A DNA stretch of 32,636 nt from Stenotrophomonas sepilia. Lineage in GTDB: Bacteria; Pseudomonadota; Gammaproteobacteria; Xanthomonadales; Xanthomonadaceae. Position 1 is the stretch's first letter, and the number at the start of each line of letters is the position of its first letter. The notes beneath the pieces are model-generated. The model was not told the DNA's origin and did not search any database. It saw nothing but the letters and a program-made list of their open reading frames with translations. Positions 25,983 through 32,636 of this stretch are shown here, in pieces. The stretch is from NCBI RefSeq assembly GCF_003244875.1, contig NZ_LXXZ01000036.1, forward strand, positions 1 through 32,636, given 5' to 3'. The translations under genes were made by a program, and so were the position numbers.

Positions 25983-26471
25983 TCAACGCACGCGAAACAC
26001 TCTGGCCTTGGGCAGGTCTTCGTCGACCTGCAGGAACCAGCGCCCGGCAATTCCTGGAACAACGGCGATCTGCGGCGACTGCAACACCGTGCGCAGCTTC
26101 ATCTGTCCCTTCATCACCTGCCATTGCTGGCCGTTATCAAGGGTGAACAGCGTGCCGGGCTGCCAGCCTGCGACCTCTCCGACCACACGGGCACTGACCG
26201 GTTCGTCATCCAGGCCCAGATGCATTGCTGGCGGTGCCGGCACATTGGCAGGCAGCGGCGCAGCGACCGGGGCCACCGCTGCCGTCGACGCGGCGGCCGT
26301 GCTCTCTGCCTCGCGCAGTACCCGGTTCAACGCCTGCAACTGCGCTGGACTGAGCCCGACCTCGGCCAGTTGGGATGCACTGAGGCGCCGCTCGACGGGT
26401 ACGAAGCGGTCCTGGGCAAAGGCAGCGAAGCTGCCGGCGAGCAGTAGTGCGGAAAACAGATACCGGCGCAT
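25983..26471 (-). CDS. Small secreted protein of unknown function
   Basis: The product has 162 residues with a clear signal peptide (MRRYLFSALLLAGSFAAFA, cut before QD). The mature part starts with VERRLSASQLAEVGLSPAQLQALN, an amphipathic helix-rich stretch, then an Ala/Pro/Val linker (about residues 57-85), then a beta-rich C terminus (GWQPGTLFTLDNGQQWQVMKG ... AGRWFLQVDE). The C-terminal pattern with W-x-P-G-x-x-F-x-L-x-N-G-Q-x-W recurs in small xanthomonad periplasmic proteins, but I cannot name a function. It is divergent from the YehS-family gene across 83 bp. Confidence 0.75.
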   Translation of the reverse strand: MRRYLFSALLLAGSFAAFAQDRFVPVERRLSASQLAEVGLSPAQLQALNRVLREAESTAAASTAAVAPVAAPLPANVPAPPAMHLGLDDEPVSARVVGEVAGWQPGTLFTLDNGQQWQVMKGQMKLRTVLQSPQIAVVPGIAGRWFLQVDEDLPKARVFRVR

Positions 26472-26554
26472 GCAAGGGTCCCAGCGAACGAGTGCTCACG
26501 ATGCTGCAGTTCGATGACAGTCCGGTGACACGCCAGGGGCCGGTACAATGGGCC

Positions 26555-27022
26555 ATGATCAACAATGATGTCCTGCGCAGCGTGCGCTATTCCCTGGACC
26601 TGGGTGACCAGCACGTGGTCGCCCTGTGCCAGATGGCCGACCCGGCCTTTGCCGTGGATACCGGGCAGGTGAAGGCCTGGCTGCGCCGCGAGGACGAAGC
26701 CGGTTTCGAGGCGATGAACGACAGCGCGCTGGCGCACTTCCTCGACGGCCTGATCGTGCACCTGCGTGGCCGCGACGAGAGCCAGCCGCAGCGCGCAGTG
26801 GAAACCCGCATCGACAACAACCTGGTGCTGAAGAAGCTGCGCGTGGCGTTCCAGCTGCGCGACGTGGACCTGATGGAGATCTTTGCCAGCGCAGGTTTCA
26901 ATGTCTCCAAGTCGGAAGTGGGCGCGCTGTTCCGTCAACCCGGGCACGCCAACTACCGGCGTTGCCTGGACCAGATGCTGCGCAACTTCCTCAAGGGCCT
27001 GAGCCTGCGCCTGCGCGGCTGA
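26555..27022 (+). CDS. YehS family protein (DUF1456)
   Basis: The product has 155 residues (156 in E. coli YehS). It consists of two tandem DUF1456 repeats, each starting with a hydrophobic N-x-x-L-R/K-x-[LV]-R pattern: INNDVLRSVRYSLDL at residue 2 and IDNNLVLKKLRVAFQL around residue 88, each ending in SEVGAL/VKAWLRR-type segments. The function is unknown; the family is thought to be a small cytosolic helical protein. The ATG at 26555 matches the family start. A TACAAT hexamer lies only 5 nt before it (see findings). Its last 32 nt overlap the 3' end of the convergent LysR gene. Confidence 0.9.
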   Translation: MINNDVLRSVRYSLDLGDQHVVALCQMADPAFAVDTGQVKAWLRREDEAGFEAMNDSALAHFLDGLIVHLRGRDESQPQRAVETRIDNNLVLKKLRVAFQLRDVDLMEIFASAGFNVSKSEVGALFRQPGHANYRRCLDQMLRNFLKGLSLRLRG

Positions 27023-27878
27023 GCACGGCGTCGACGAACGCCCGCGCCGCTGGTGTCGGCAGGCGCTGCCAGATCAGGTGCACGCGCCGGGTCGGGGTCG
27101 GCTGCAGCGGAATCTGCACCACGCCCTGGAACCCATCGGCGATCAATGCCGGCACGATGCCGACCGCCAACCCATGGCGGACGAAGCGCTCGACCAGTTC
27201 CATCAGGTTGACCTCGAAACGGACCGTGTGCGGCAGTCCGGCTGCGGCAAAAGCATCATCGGTCTGACGGCGTGCGCCGGTGCCGCGCGGGAAGTCGACC
27301 AATGCTTCATCCTGCAGTGCGGCCAATGGCAGCCGCTTGCGCCCGGCCAGCCGGTGCGATGGCGCCAGTACCGCTACCAGATCCTCCTCCTGCAGCACCT
27401 GATGGCAGACACCGTCCAGCGCTGCCGAAGGCGCCAGGCCGACCAGTGCCACATCCAGCGCGCGCGAATGTACCTGCGCGATCAGGTCCTCGCTCTTGTC
27501 CACGCGCAACTGGAACTCCACCTGCGGGTGCACGCGCTGGAACGCCGCCAGCATCGCCACAACGTCGATTCCGGTCAGCGAGGAAATCTGCCCGATGGCC
27601 AGCAACCCACGCACTTCGCCACTGACGGCGGCCACGTCGGCGCGCAGGTGGCGCAGGCTGGCCAGCACCTGGCGTGCGTGCACCAGCAACGCCTCGCCGG
27701 CGGCGGTGGCCCGCACCTGGCGCGGCAGGCGCTCGAACAGCGTGGCACCCAGTTCCTGTTCCAGGTGGGCGATCTGGTGGCTGAGCGCGGACTGCACCAC
27801 GTGGCAGCGCTCGGCGGCACGGGTGAAATTGCCCTCTTCGGACAGCGCCACGGCGAACTCGAGCTGCTTGAGGTTCAT
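26991..27878 (-). CDS. LysR family transcriptional regulator
   Basis: The protein has 295 residues. The N-terminal winged helix (about residues 1-60, LKQLEFAVALSEEGNFTRAAER then SALSHQIAHLEQELGATLFER) is typical LysR. The rest is the periplasmic-binding-like effector domain (about 88-290). It is divergent from an MFS gene, the classic layout for a LysR controlling its neighbour, so I infer that it regulates that transporter. The frame starts at ATG 27878. The last 32 nt overlap the YehS gene tail to tail. The effector is unknown. Confidence 0.93.
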   Translation of the reverse strand: MNLKQLEFAVALSEEGNFTRAAERCHVVQSALSHQIAHLEQELGATLFERLPRQVRATAAGEALLVHARQVLASLRHLRADVAAVSGEVRGLLAIGQISSLTGIDVVAMLAAFQRVHPQVEFQLRVDKSEDLIAQVHSRALDVALVGLAPSAALDGVCHQVLQEEDLVAVLAPSHRLAGRKRLPLAALQDEALVDFPRGTGARRQTDDAFAAAGLPHTVRFEVNLMELVERFVRHGLAVGIVPALIADGFQGVVQIPLQPTPTRRVHLIWQRLPTPAARAFVDAVLSRAGAGSGP

Positions 27879-27900
27879 ACAACTATCTTGTTTTCAGATG

Positions 27901-27932
27901 GCATGGATGATGATGATTCATTTCCATCATGC
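27901..27932. promoter_or_regulatory. Dyad in the LysR/MFS intergenic region, possible operator
   Basis: GCATG (27901-27905) and CATGC (27928-27932) flank an inner pair of ATGATG and CATCAT-like arms. The AT-rich dyad lies 23 nt upstream of the LysR start and 44 nt upstream of the MFS start (27976), where a LysR protein would bind. The match to a T-N11-A motif is loose. Confidence 0.3.
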
Positions 27933-27975
27933 TCGCAGCAGGCGGACACTGTGCCCCCGCTTCCTGGAACATCGC

Positions 27976-29169
27976 GTGAGCCCGTCCCTTCCCCCTCTGC
28001 ACCGTTGGCAGGTGCTGCTGATGTCGGTCGCCACCGGTGTGGCCGTGGCCAGCAACTACTACGCGCAACCGCTGCTGCACACCATCGCCGACGCCTTCGG
28101 CGTGCCGTTCGGCCAGGTCGGCATGGTGGTTACCGCCGCGCAGCTGAGCTATGCCGCCGGCTTGATTCTGCTGGTGCCGCTGGGTGACCTGTTCGAACGC
28201 CGCCGCCTGATCGTGGTGATGAGCCTGCTGTCGGCGGGCGGACTGGTGATCAGTGCCTGCGCACCGTCGCTGACCTGGTTGCTGGTGGGCACTGCGATCA
28301 CCGGCCTGTTTTCGGTGGTGGCCCAGGTACTGGTGCCGTTCGCCGCCACGCTGGCCGCGCCGGAACACCGCGGCCGCGTGGTCGGAACATTGATGAGTGG
28401 CCTGCTGCTGGGCATCCTGCTGGCGCGTACCGTGGCCGGCCTGCTTTCCAGCCTGGGCGACTGGCGCCTGGTGTATGCGATCGCCGCTGCCACTCTGGTG
28501 CTGACCGCACTGGCATTGCAGCGCGGCCTGCCGCGATTCCACCACAGCGCCGGCCTTGGCTATTTCGCATTGCTGCGCTCGATCGGCGTGCTGTTCGTGC
28601 AGGAACCGGTGCTGCGCCAGCGTACGCTGCTGGGCGCCTGCAGCTTCGCCATGTTCGCGATCTTCTGGACCCCGCTCGCATTCCTGCTGGCACAACCGCC
28701 GTACGCCTACAGCGACGCCACCATCGGCCTGTTCGGGCTGGTCGGTGCGGCCGGCACGCTGGCGGCGGGTCTGGCTGGTCGCATGTCCGACCGTGGCCAG
28801 ACCGGGCGTGCCACCGCCATTGCACTGGCGCTGTTGCTGCTGTCGTGGCTGCCGCTGGGGCTGTCCGCACACTCGCTGCTGGCATTGCTGCTGGGCGTGG
28901 TGGTGCTGGATCTGGCCGCGCAGCTGTTGCACGTCAGCAACCAGAACCTGATCTACGCGCTGCAACCGGCAGCACGCAACCGCCTCAATGCCGGCTACAT
29001 GACCGGCTATTTCATCGGCGGCTCGCTGGGCTCGCTGCTGTCTGCACAGGTCTACCAGCGCTTCGGCTGGACCGGCGTCTGCGTGGCCGGTGCCGCCGTG
29101 GCCGTGCTGGCCCTGCTGCTGTGGCTGCCCGGCGCGCTGCGTGCGCGCCAGGCGTCGCTGGCCGACTAG
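27976..29169 (+). CDS. MFS transporter (drug/sugar-efflux type)
   Basis: The product has 397 residues with 12 predicted membrane helices. Helix 1 is followed by ASNYYAQPLLHTIADAFGV, and the signature loop between helices 2 and 3 reads PLGDLFERRRLIV. These fit the major facilitator efflux families. The GTG at 27976 is preceded by TGGA at 8 nt; the frame is open farther upstream with in-frame ATGs at 27898 and 27904, but the conserved PLHRWQVLLMSVATG supports the later start. It is divergent from a LysR regulator. The substrate cannot be inferred. Confidence 0.9.
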   Translation: MSPSLPPLHRWQVLLMSVATGVAVASNYYAQPLLHTIADAFGVPFGQVGMVVTAAQLSYAAGLILLVPLGDLFERRRLIVVMSLLSAGGLVISACAPSLTWLLVGTAITGLFSVVAQVLVPFAATLAAPEHRGRVVGTLMSGLLLGILLARTVAGLLSSLGDWRLVYAIAAATLVLTALALQRGLPRFHHSAGLGYFALLRSIGVLFVQEPVLRQRTLLGACSFAMFAIFWTPLAFLLAQPPYAYSDATIGLFGLVGAAGTLAAGLAGRMSDRGQTGRATAIALALLLLSWLPLGLSAHSLLALLLGVVVLDLAAQLLHVSNQNLIYALQPAARNRLNAGYMTGYFIGGSLGSLLSAQVYQRFGWTGVCVAGAAVAVLALLLWLPGALRARQASLAD

Positions 29170-29864
29170 AAGCTGCCCTGCAGCGCCAGCTCCCATCGCC
29201 CACCGGCGTTGCCGGGGAACAGGCGCTTGGCTGCGTTGTCCGTGCCATGCACGGTGGCGCGCAGTTCCCATGCCGGGGTAAGCGAGGCGATGGCACTGAG
29301 CTGCCCATGCAGGTAGTCCGGGCCCTGCGCGGTGGCCAGCCAGTACTGGCCCACCGCTGCTTCCAGGCGGAGGCGTTCGTGCAACGGCACACGCACACCA
29401 AGCTGGGCATAGGTACCGCGATGGCCACCGGCCAACGCATCGTTGGAATGGGCGACCTGCAGCCAGGCGCGCTGCTTCCAGGTCAACGTGGTGTTGAGCT
29501 CGGTCCAGTCCAGCGCGCGGCCGGTGCCCGGGTACACGTAACGGGTCAGGTTGGCATCCAGGCTCCAGTCCGGTGCCAGTGCGCCGGACCAGCCCGCCAC
29601 CAGGTCGAACTCGCTGCGCGCGCCATTGTCCGGTTTGAACGAAACGTTCGAACCCCACACGCTGGCGTACCATCCCGACGGGATCGAGACCTTCGCGCCG
29701 GCCTGCACCGCCGGGTCGCCATCGCTCTGCGAGCTGCCACGCCACACGTAGTCGCTGGTCAATGCAGCACTGCCACTGGCCTGCACCTGTGCCTGCGCGC
29801 TGCCGATCCCGAGCAGCCCTGCCAGGGCGGCCACCAGCGCCGCCATCATCCCCTTGCTGTTCAC
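29166..29864 (-). CDS. TorF-family putative porin (outer-membrane beta-barrel)
   Basis: The product has 232 residues. A signal peptide covers residues 1-25 (VNSKGMMAALVAALAGLLGI, then GSAQA). The mature protein starts QVQASGSAALTSDYVWRGSSQSDGDPAVQAG, the N-terminal hallmark of TorF-type proteins (S-x-Y-x-x-R-G). It then alternates beta-strands with aromatic girdle residues and ends with the outer-membrane insertion signal F (WELALQGSF). I chose GTG 29864 with GAGGAA 9 nt upstream; two Met codons shortly downstream (MM) are alternatives. Its stop overlaps the end of the MFS gene by 4 nt on the opposite strand. The substrate is unknown. Confidence 0.85.
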   Translation of the reverse strand: MNSKGMMAALVAALAGLLGIGSAQAQVQASGSAALTSDYVWRGSSQSDGDPAVQAGAKVSIPSGWYASVWGSNVSFKPDNGARSEFDLVAGWSGALAPDWSLDANLTRYVYPGTGRALDWTELNTTLTWKQRAWLQVAHSNDALAGGHRGTYAQLGVRVPLHERLRLEAAVGQYWLATAQGPDYLHGQLSAIASLTPAWELRATVHGTDNAAKRLFPGNAGGRWELALQGSF

Positions 29865-30042
29865 TGCACTGTGTTCCTCGTCGAAGGCGGTCGCGCCGCC
29901 GGGACGGCAGTGTCGGGTGCGCCGCCGTAACGGATCGAGGGCGCTGCCCGGCCTGCGGCGCAAATTCGGCGTAAATCCCGTCGATGAAGGCTACGTGCCA
30001 GCCGCGCGGTATCATGGCGCCTTGTTTCCAGGAACCAACCAC

Positions 30043-30432
30043 GTGGACGCCATCCTGACCCCGGTATCGATCGGCGAGCTGATCGACAAGATCACCATTC
30101 TCGAGATCAAGGCCGAGCGCATCGATGATGCTGCCAAGCTGGCCAACGTGCGCACCGAACTGGATGGCCTGTTGCCCTTGCTGCAGCAGCAGCTGCAGGC
30201 GCAGCCGGCATTGGACGCGCTGAAGCAGCAGCTGAAGGCGATCAACGAACGCATGTGGGACATACAGGACCAGCTGCGCGACAAGGAAGCGGCCCAGGTG
30301 TTCGACGATGCGTTCACCCAGCTGGCACGCGGTGTCTATGGCACCAATGGCGAGCGCGTGCAGGTGAAGAACGAGATCAACCGCGTGGCCGGTTCGGCGC
30401 TGGTGGAAGAGAAGCAGTACCAGGGCGAGTAA
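30043..30432 (+). CDS. DUF6165-type small protein
   Basis: The product has 129 residues, cytosolic, mostly helical. The start (ILTPVSIGELIDKITILEIKAERI) and the central Gln/Leu coiled coil (LLPLLQQQLQAQPALDALKQQ) followed by NERMWDIQDQLRDKE match what I recall of DUF6165. The frame is open from 29854, but GTG 30043 with AGGA 9 nt upstream fits the family start. Members are often found near LPS or glycosyltransferase genes; none is adjacent here. Function unknown. It is convergent with the RcsB-like regulator gene, 6 nt apart. Confidence 0.75.
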   Translation: MDAILTPVSIGELIDKITILEIKAERIDDAAKLANVRTELDGLLPLLQQQLQAQPALDALKQQLKAINERMWDIQDQLRDKEAAQVFDDAFTQLARGVYGTNGERVQVKNEINRVAGSALVEEKQYQGE

Positions 30433-30438
30433 GGCCGC

Positions 30439-31137
30439 TCAGCCACATTCGAGCAGGTGGCGGAAGCGGAACAGGTCACCATCCCCGCGGATGCCGAGCT
30501 TGCGGTAGGCCGACGTTTTCTGCGAGCTGATGGTGCTGGCCGAGCGCCCTGAGCGCAGGGCCATTTCACTGGTGCTGACGCCCTTCAGCACCAACCCGAG
30601 CACTTCACGCTCGCGCTGGCTCAGCGGCGTCAGCACCGGTGCAGATACCCGGCGTGTGCGTGGCAGCTTCAGCTCCTCACGCAGTTCCGGTGGCACGAAG
30701 CGGCCGCCACGGGCGACCACGTCAATGGCGCGCAGCAACGTCTCCGGTGGCATCGACTTGGACAGGAAGCCGCGCGCGCCGGCTCGCATCGCGGTGGTCA
30801 CCGTACTGGCGTTGCAGTGCGCCGAGAGCACCAGCACCGGCAGCGCCGGCCAACGCTGCGACAGCACGCGCAGCAGGGCCAACCCATCGCCCAGGTCGCC
30901 CATCGGCAGCGCATCGATCAGCAGCAGGTCGACACACCTCGGGCTGCGCTCCAGCAACTGCAGCAGGCGCGCCTCGTTGGACAGGCTCACGCGCACCTGC
31001 ACACCACTGTGTTGGCGGAGCAGAACTTCCACGCCCAACCGCAGTACCGGGTGCGGATCAAGCAGCGCCAGGCGTCGTGGCCGATCAGGCCGCAGGGGCG
31101 GGAGTGTCGGTGGCATCGCGGCCTGTCCAGGCAACAT
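30439..31137 (-). CDS. RcsB-like response regulator with altered receiver, orphan
   Basis: The product has 232 residues with receiver and LuxR-type DNA-binding domains. The receiver is divergent: the usual acidic pair is LLDPHPVL (Asp-Pro), so only one acidic residue remains; the phospho-acceptor position is LLIDALPMGD, with the switch VLSAH and Lys in FLSKSMPP. The DNA-binding end LTPLSQREREVLGLVLKG then SASTISSQKTSAYRKLGI is RcsB-like. The frame opens at 31314. ATG 31137 (GTGGA 6 nt before) and ATG 31116 are both possible. No kinase is adjacent. It could be an atypical regulator not needing phosphorylation. Confidence 0.85.
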   Translation of the reverse strand: MLPGQAAMPPTLPPLRPDRPRRLALLDPHPVLRLGVEVLLRQHSGVQVRVSLSNEARLLQLLERSPRCVDLLLIDALPMGDLGDGLALLRVLSQRWPALPVLVLSAHCNASTVTTAMRAGARGFLSKSMPPETLLRAIDVVARGGRFVPPELREELKLPRTRRVSAPVLTPLSQREREVLGLVLKGVSTSEMALRSGRSASTISSQKTSAYRKLGIRGDGDLFRFRHLLECG

Positions 31138-31251
31138 GGAACATCCACCGTAGGCCGGTGCCCGCAGCGGCGGAATCCAATTCCTTGCAATGCTCGGCCC
31201 GCGTGCACCACCAGTCAGACGGCATTTTGTTTCGCGCCGCCACAAACGCAA

Positions 31252-31275
31252 CAGGCCCGGCAAGAGCCGGGCCTG
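31252..31275. terminator. Terminator hairpin of the Ax21-family gene
   Basis: CAGGCCCGGC (31252-31261) pairs perfectly with GCCGGGCCTG (31266-31275) around AAGA. On the minus strand it lies about 40 nt past the Ax21-family stop and is followed by TTGCGTTTG, a weak T-rich tail. Confidence 0.7.
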
Positions 31276-31314
31276 TCGAGACTTCTCCAGCGCGCAGGCG
31301 CGCCGGAACAGCAA

Positions 31315-31887
31315 TTACCAGCTGAAGCGCGGGCCGACGGTGTATTCCTTGTCGCCGTCGCGGTTCATCTTCAGTTCGCCGTTCAGGCCCCAGTTCTGGT
31401 TCAGCTTGACCTGACCACCCAGGCGGCCGTACCACTGGCCTTCCGGGTTGACGCCGTGCTTCTTCGAGAAATCTTCGTAGCCGACCATGCCATAGACCTC
31501 GGCGTGGGCACCGAAGGCGGTGCGGATACCGGCTTCAGCGCTGTAGCCGTTGAAGTCCAGGCCGTGCTTCGGGTCGAGCTTCTGGTAGGCAACGCGGGCA
31601 ACGAAGTCGGTGCTCGGAGCGATTTCAACGTTGTAGCCTGCACCGATCTTCCACTGGTCCAGCTTGACGTTGGTGTGGTCGAATTCCTGACGGCTGTACT
31701 CACCGAAAGCGTGGAAGTTCGGCAGGAAGCCGTACGAACCCTTCACGCCCCAACCGTCGGACTTGAACGCGTCGTTGTCGGTCTTGGCGTAGTTGGCTTC
31801 GGCGTAGTTGTAGGACAGGTTTTCAGCAGCCGAGGCGGTGAACGGCAGGGCAGCGGCCAGGGCCAGAGCAATCAGCGAATTCTTCAT
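31315..31887 (-). CDS. Ax21-family outer-membrane protein
   Basis: The product has 190 residues. The signal peptide is residues 1-20 (MKNSLIALALAAALPFTASA) and the mature N terminus begins AENLSYNYAEANY, the Ax21 N-terminal motif known from Xanthomonas. Further Ax21 features are DGWGVKGSYGFLPNFHAFGEYS, DQWKIGAGYN and STDFVARVAYQKL, and a C-terminal aromatic (GPRFSW) as in outer-membrane barrels. In S. maltophilia such proteins are found in outer-membrane vesicles and there are at least two paralogues. Claims that Ax21 is a quorum signal or XA21 ligand were retracted, so I call it an outer-membrane protein only. A candidate promoter and hairpin flank it. Confidence 0.9.
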   Translation of the reverse strand: MKNSLIALALAAALPFTASAAENLSYNYAEANYAKTDNDAFKSDGWGVKGSYGFLPNFHAFGEYSRQEFDHTNVKLDQWKIGAGYNVEIAPSTDFVARVAYQKLDPKHGLDFNGYSAEAGIRTAFGAHAEVYGMVGYEDFSKKHGVNPEGQWYGRLGGQVKLNQNWGLNGELKMNRDGDKEYTVGPRFSW

Positions 31888-31946
31888 GGGGGTACACCTT
31901 TACTTTCTTATGGTGTGCAGCAGCGCCAGGGCGCCATCGCATCGGG

Positions 31947-31974
31947 AATGTAAATTCTCCGTTATTCGCCACAA
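31947..31974 (-). promoter_or_regulatory. Possible promoter of the Ax21-family gene
   Basis: On the minus strand TTGTGG (31969-31974) and TACATT (31947-31952) are 16 bp apart, giving a leader of about 55 nt. The match is moderate (four of six in each box). Another AT-rich CATAAG lies closer to the start. Confidence 0.3.
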
Positions 31975-32041
31975 CGCTCCCTGAAAACAGCAGTCTTCGC
32001 ATTGCTGAATTTTCTGGCTTGATTCAGGCTGTATCTGGCAT

Positions 32042-32058
32042 ACGCGCGCGGCGCGCGT
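32042..32058. repeat. CG-only palindrome between the Ax21 and DUF1428 genes
   Basis: ACGCGCGC and GCGCGCGT flank a single G, a 17-bp near-perfect palindrome of alternating C and G in an otherwise AT-richer 276-bp gap. I see no gene or clear promoter around it. It may be an operator or a Z-DNA-prone stretch. Confidence 0.5.
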
Positions 32059-32163
32059 GCATTTTCAGGTTTCTTCACGATCCAGCGCTGTCGATCCCCG
32101 ATCCCCTGGTTCGTCGTGTACTTGAAGGCCGTGCATGTGGCACGGTCCATCCGGAGGCTGGCA

Positions 32164-32523
32164 ATGAGCTACATCGATGGTTTCGTCCTGGCGGTGCCCA
32201 CCGCCAACAAGGAGAAGTTCCTCGCCCATGCACGCACAGGAGATCCGGTCTTCATCGAGTACGGGGCACTGCGCGTGGTCGAGTGCTGGGGCGATGACGT
32301 GCCGCACGGCAAGACCACCGACTTCTTCGGCGCGGTGAAAGCCACGCCGGACGAGACGGTGGTGTTTTCCTGGATCGAATGGCCCGACAAACCGACCCGC
32401 GACGCCGGCATGAAGAAGATGATGGAAGACCCGCGGTTTGACCCAACGAAGAATCCGATGCCGTTTGACGGTGCGCGGATGATCTACGGCGGCTTCGTGC
32501 CGATCTACGAGCTGACCCGCTGA
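32164..32523 (+). CDS. DUF1428 family protein (YbaA-like)
   Basis: The product has 119 residues, of the DUF1428 ferredoxin-like (dimeric alpha-beta barrel) type. Family features: MSYIDGFVLAVPTANKEKF at the start, ALRVVECWGDDVPHGKTTDF in the middle, WIEWPDKPTRDAGMKKMMEDPR, and the C-terminal MPFDGARMIYGGFVPI. The function is unknown. GGAGG lies 6 nt before ATG 32164. A 6-bp hairpin (CCGTGC/GCACGG, 32129-32145) precedes the ribosome site and may fold in the leader. It is convergent with the gene at the right edge. Confidence 0.92.
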   Translation: MSYIDGFVLAVPTANKEKFLAHARTGDPVFIEYGALRVVECWGDDVPHGKTTDFFGAVKATPDETVVFSWIEWPDKPTRDAGMKKMMEDPRFDPTKNPMPFDGARMIYGGFVPIYELTR

Positions 32524-32529
32524 ACCCGG

Positions 32530-32555
32530 CGGACGTGCTCAGCGCGCGTCCGTTT
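32530..32555. terminator. Possible short terminator
   Basis: CGGACG (32530-32535) and CGTCCG (32547-32552) flank an 11-nt loop and are followed by TTT on the plus strand. It overlaps the stop codon of the convergent gene. The stem is short, so the call is weak. Confidence 0.3.
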
Positions 32556-32636
32556 CATCGCTGGCAGTGGCATGGCCGGCGCCCAGTGCGGCGCCGGCAC
32601 CGAGGCCCATGCCGCCCATGCCAGCGCCCATTCCGC
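32539..32636 (-). CDS. 3' end of a Gly/Met-rich hypothetical protein (cut by window edge)
   Basis: On the minus strand a frame ends at TGA (32539-32541) and runs off the right edge. Its last 31 residues contain a glycine/methionine-rich run (GMGAGMGGMGLGAGAALGAG) followed by HATASDETDAR. The G-x-G spacing looks like a glycine-rich tail or glycine zipper. The rest of the gene is outside the window, so identity is unknown. It is convergent with the DUF1428 gene, 15 nt apart. Confidence 0.55.
   Translation of the reverse strand, partial: GMGAGMGGMGLGAGAALGAGHATASDETDAR

Noticed and set aside
27883..30042. 719-codon frame antisense to the MFS gene and beyond
   Set aside because: Gln/His/Arg-rich shadow crossing the MFS gene, the TorF gene and two intergenic gaps.
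31962..32150. 62-codon minus-strand frame in the Ax21/DUF1428 gap
   Set aside because: No ribosome site, no similarity, and it contains the CG palindrome; not supported as a gene.

Overview
The window reads as an ordinary chromosomal segment of a high-GC gammaproteobacterium of the Xanthomonadaceae, most probably the Stenotrophomonas maltophilia complex. The evidence is the gene content and order (tyrS beside an rRNA-type promoter, coaBC-dut-phosphomannomutase, argS followed by a SPOR protein, an Ax21-family protein) and, above all, repeated GTAG-headed stem-loops between genes, which match the SMAG repeats of S. maltophilia. I see no phage, transposase, CRISPR array or tRNA gene.

Left part (1-8,357): an rRNA-type promoter fires leftward out of the window. 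Then come tyrS (minus), the divergent M23 murein endopeptidase gene (mepM-like) and anmK (plus), a small ribbon-helix-helix-like gene, an AmpG-type muropeptide permease gene and an exonuclease III gene (all minus), then pyrE and a periplasmic coiled-coil protein (plus). mepM, anmK and ampG form a loose wall-turnover and recycling set: cutting of peptidoglycan crosslinks, import of anhydro-muropeptides and phosphorylation of anhydro-MurNAc. This matters in Stenotrophomonas because recycling intermediates induce its beta-lactamases.

Middle part (8,358-16,514): a complete potassium-uptake locus, kdpF-kdpA-kdpB-kdpC-kdpD-kdpE. It includes a 30-codon kdpF and, upstream, a TTTAT-N7-TTTAC direct repeat resembling the E. 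coli KdpE operator. KdpD and KdpE sense potassium or turgor stress and switch on the KdpFABC pump.

Right-middle part (16,515-25,122): a minus-strand operon coaBC-dut-phosphomannomutase/phosphoglucomutase, the last with a large membrane and periplasmic N-terminal extension. Then, on the plus strand, an RcsB-like orphan response regulator, radC, argS and an FtsN-like SPOR protein.

Right part (25,123-32,636): a short-chain dehydrogenase, a small secreted protein, a YehS-family protein, a divergent LysR/MFS pair, a TorF-type outer-membrane protein, a DUF6165-type protein, a second RcsB-like orphan regulator with an altered receiver, an Ax21-family outer-membrane protein, a DUF1428 protein and the 3' end of a Gly/Met-rich protein.

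Most of the window is conserved housekeeping sequence. I did not find a clear undescribed multi-gene system. The points most worth a second look are the terminator abutting anmK, the orphan RHH protein after ampG, the exonuclease III/AmpG translational coupling, the two RcsB-like regulators, the membrane-anchored mutase, and SMAG repeats fused to gene ends.
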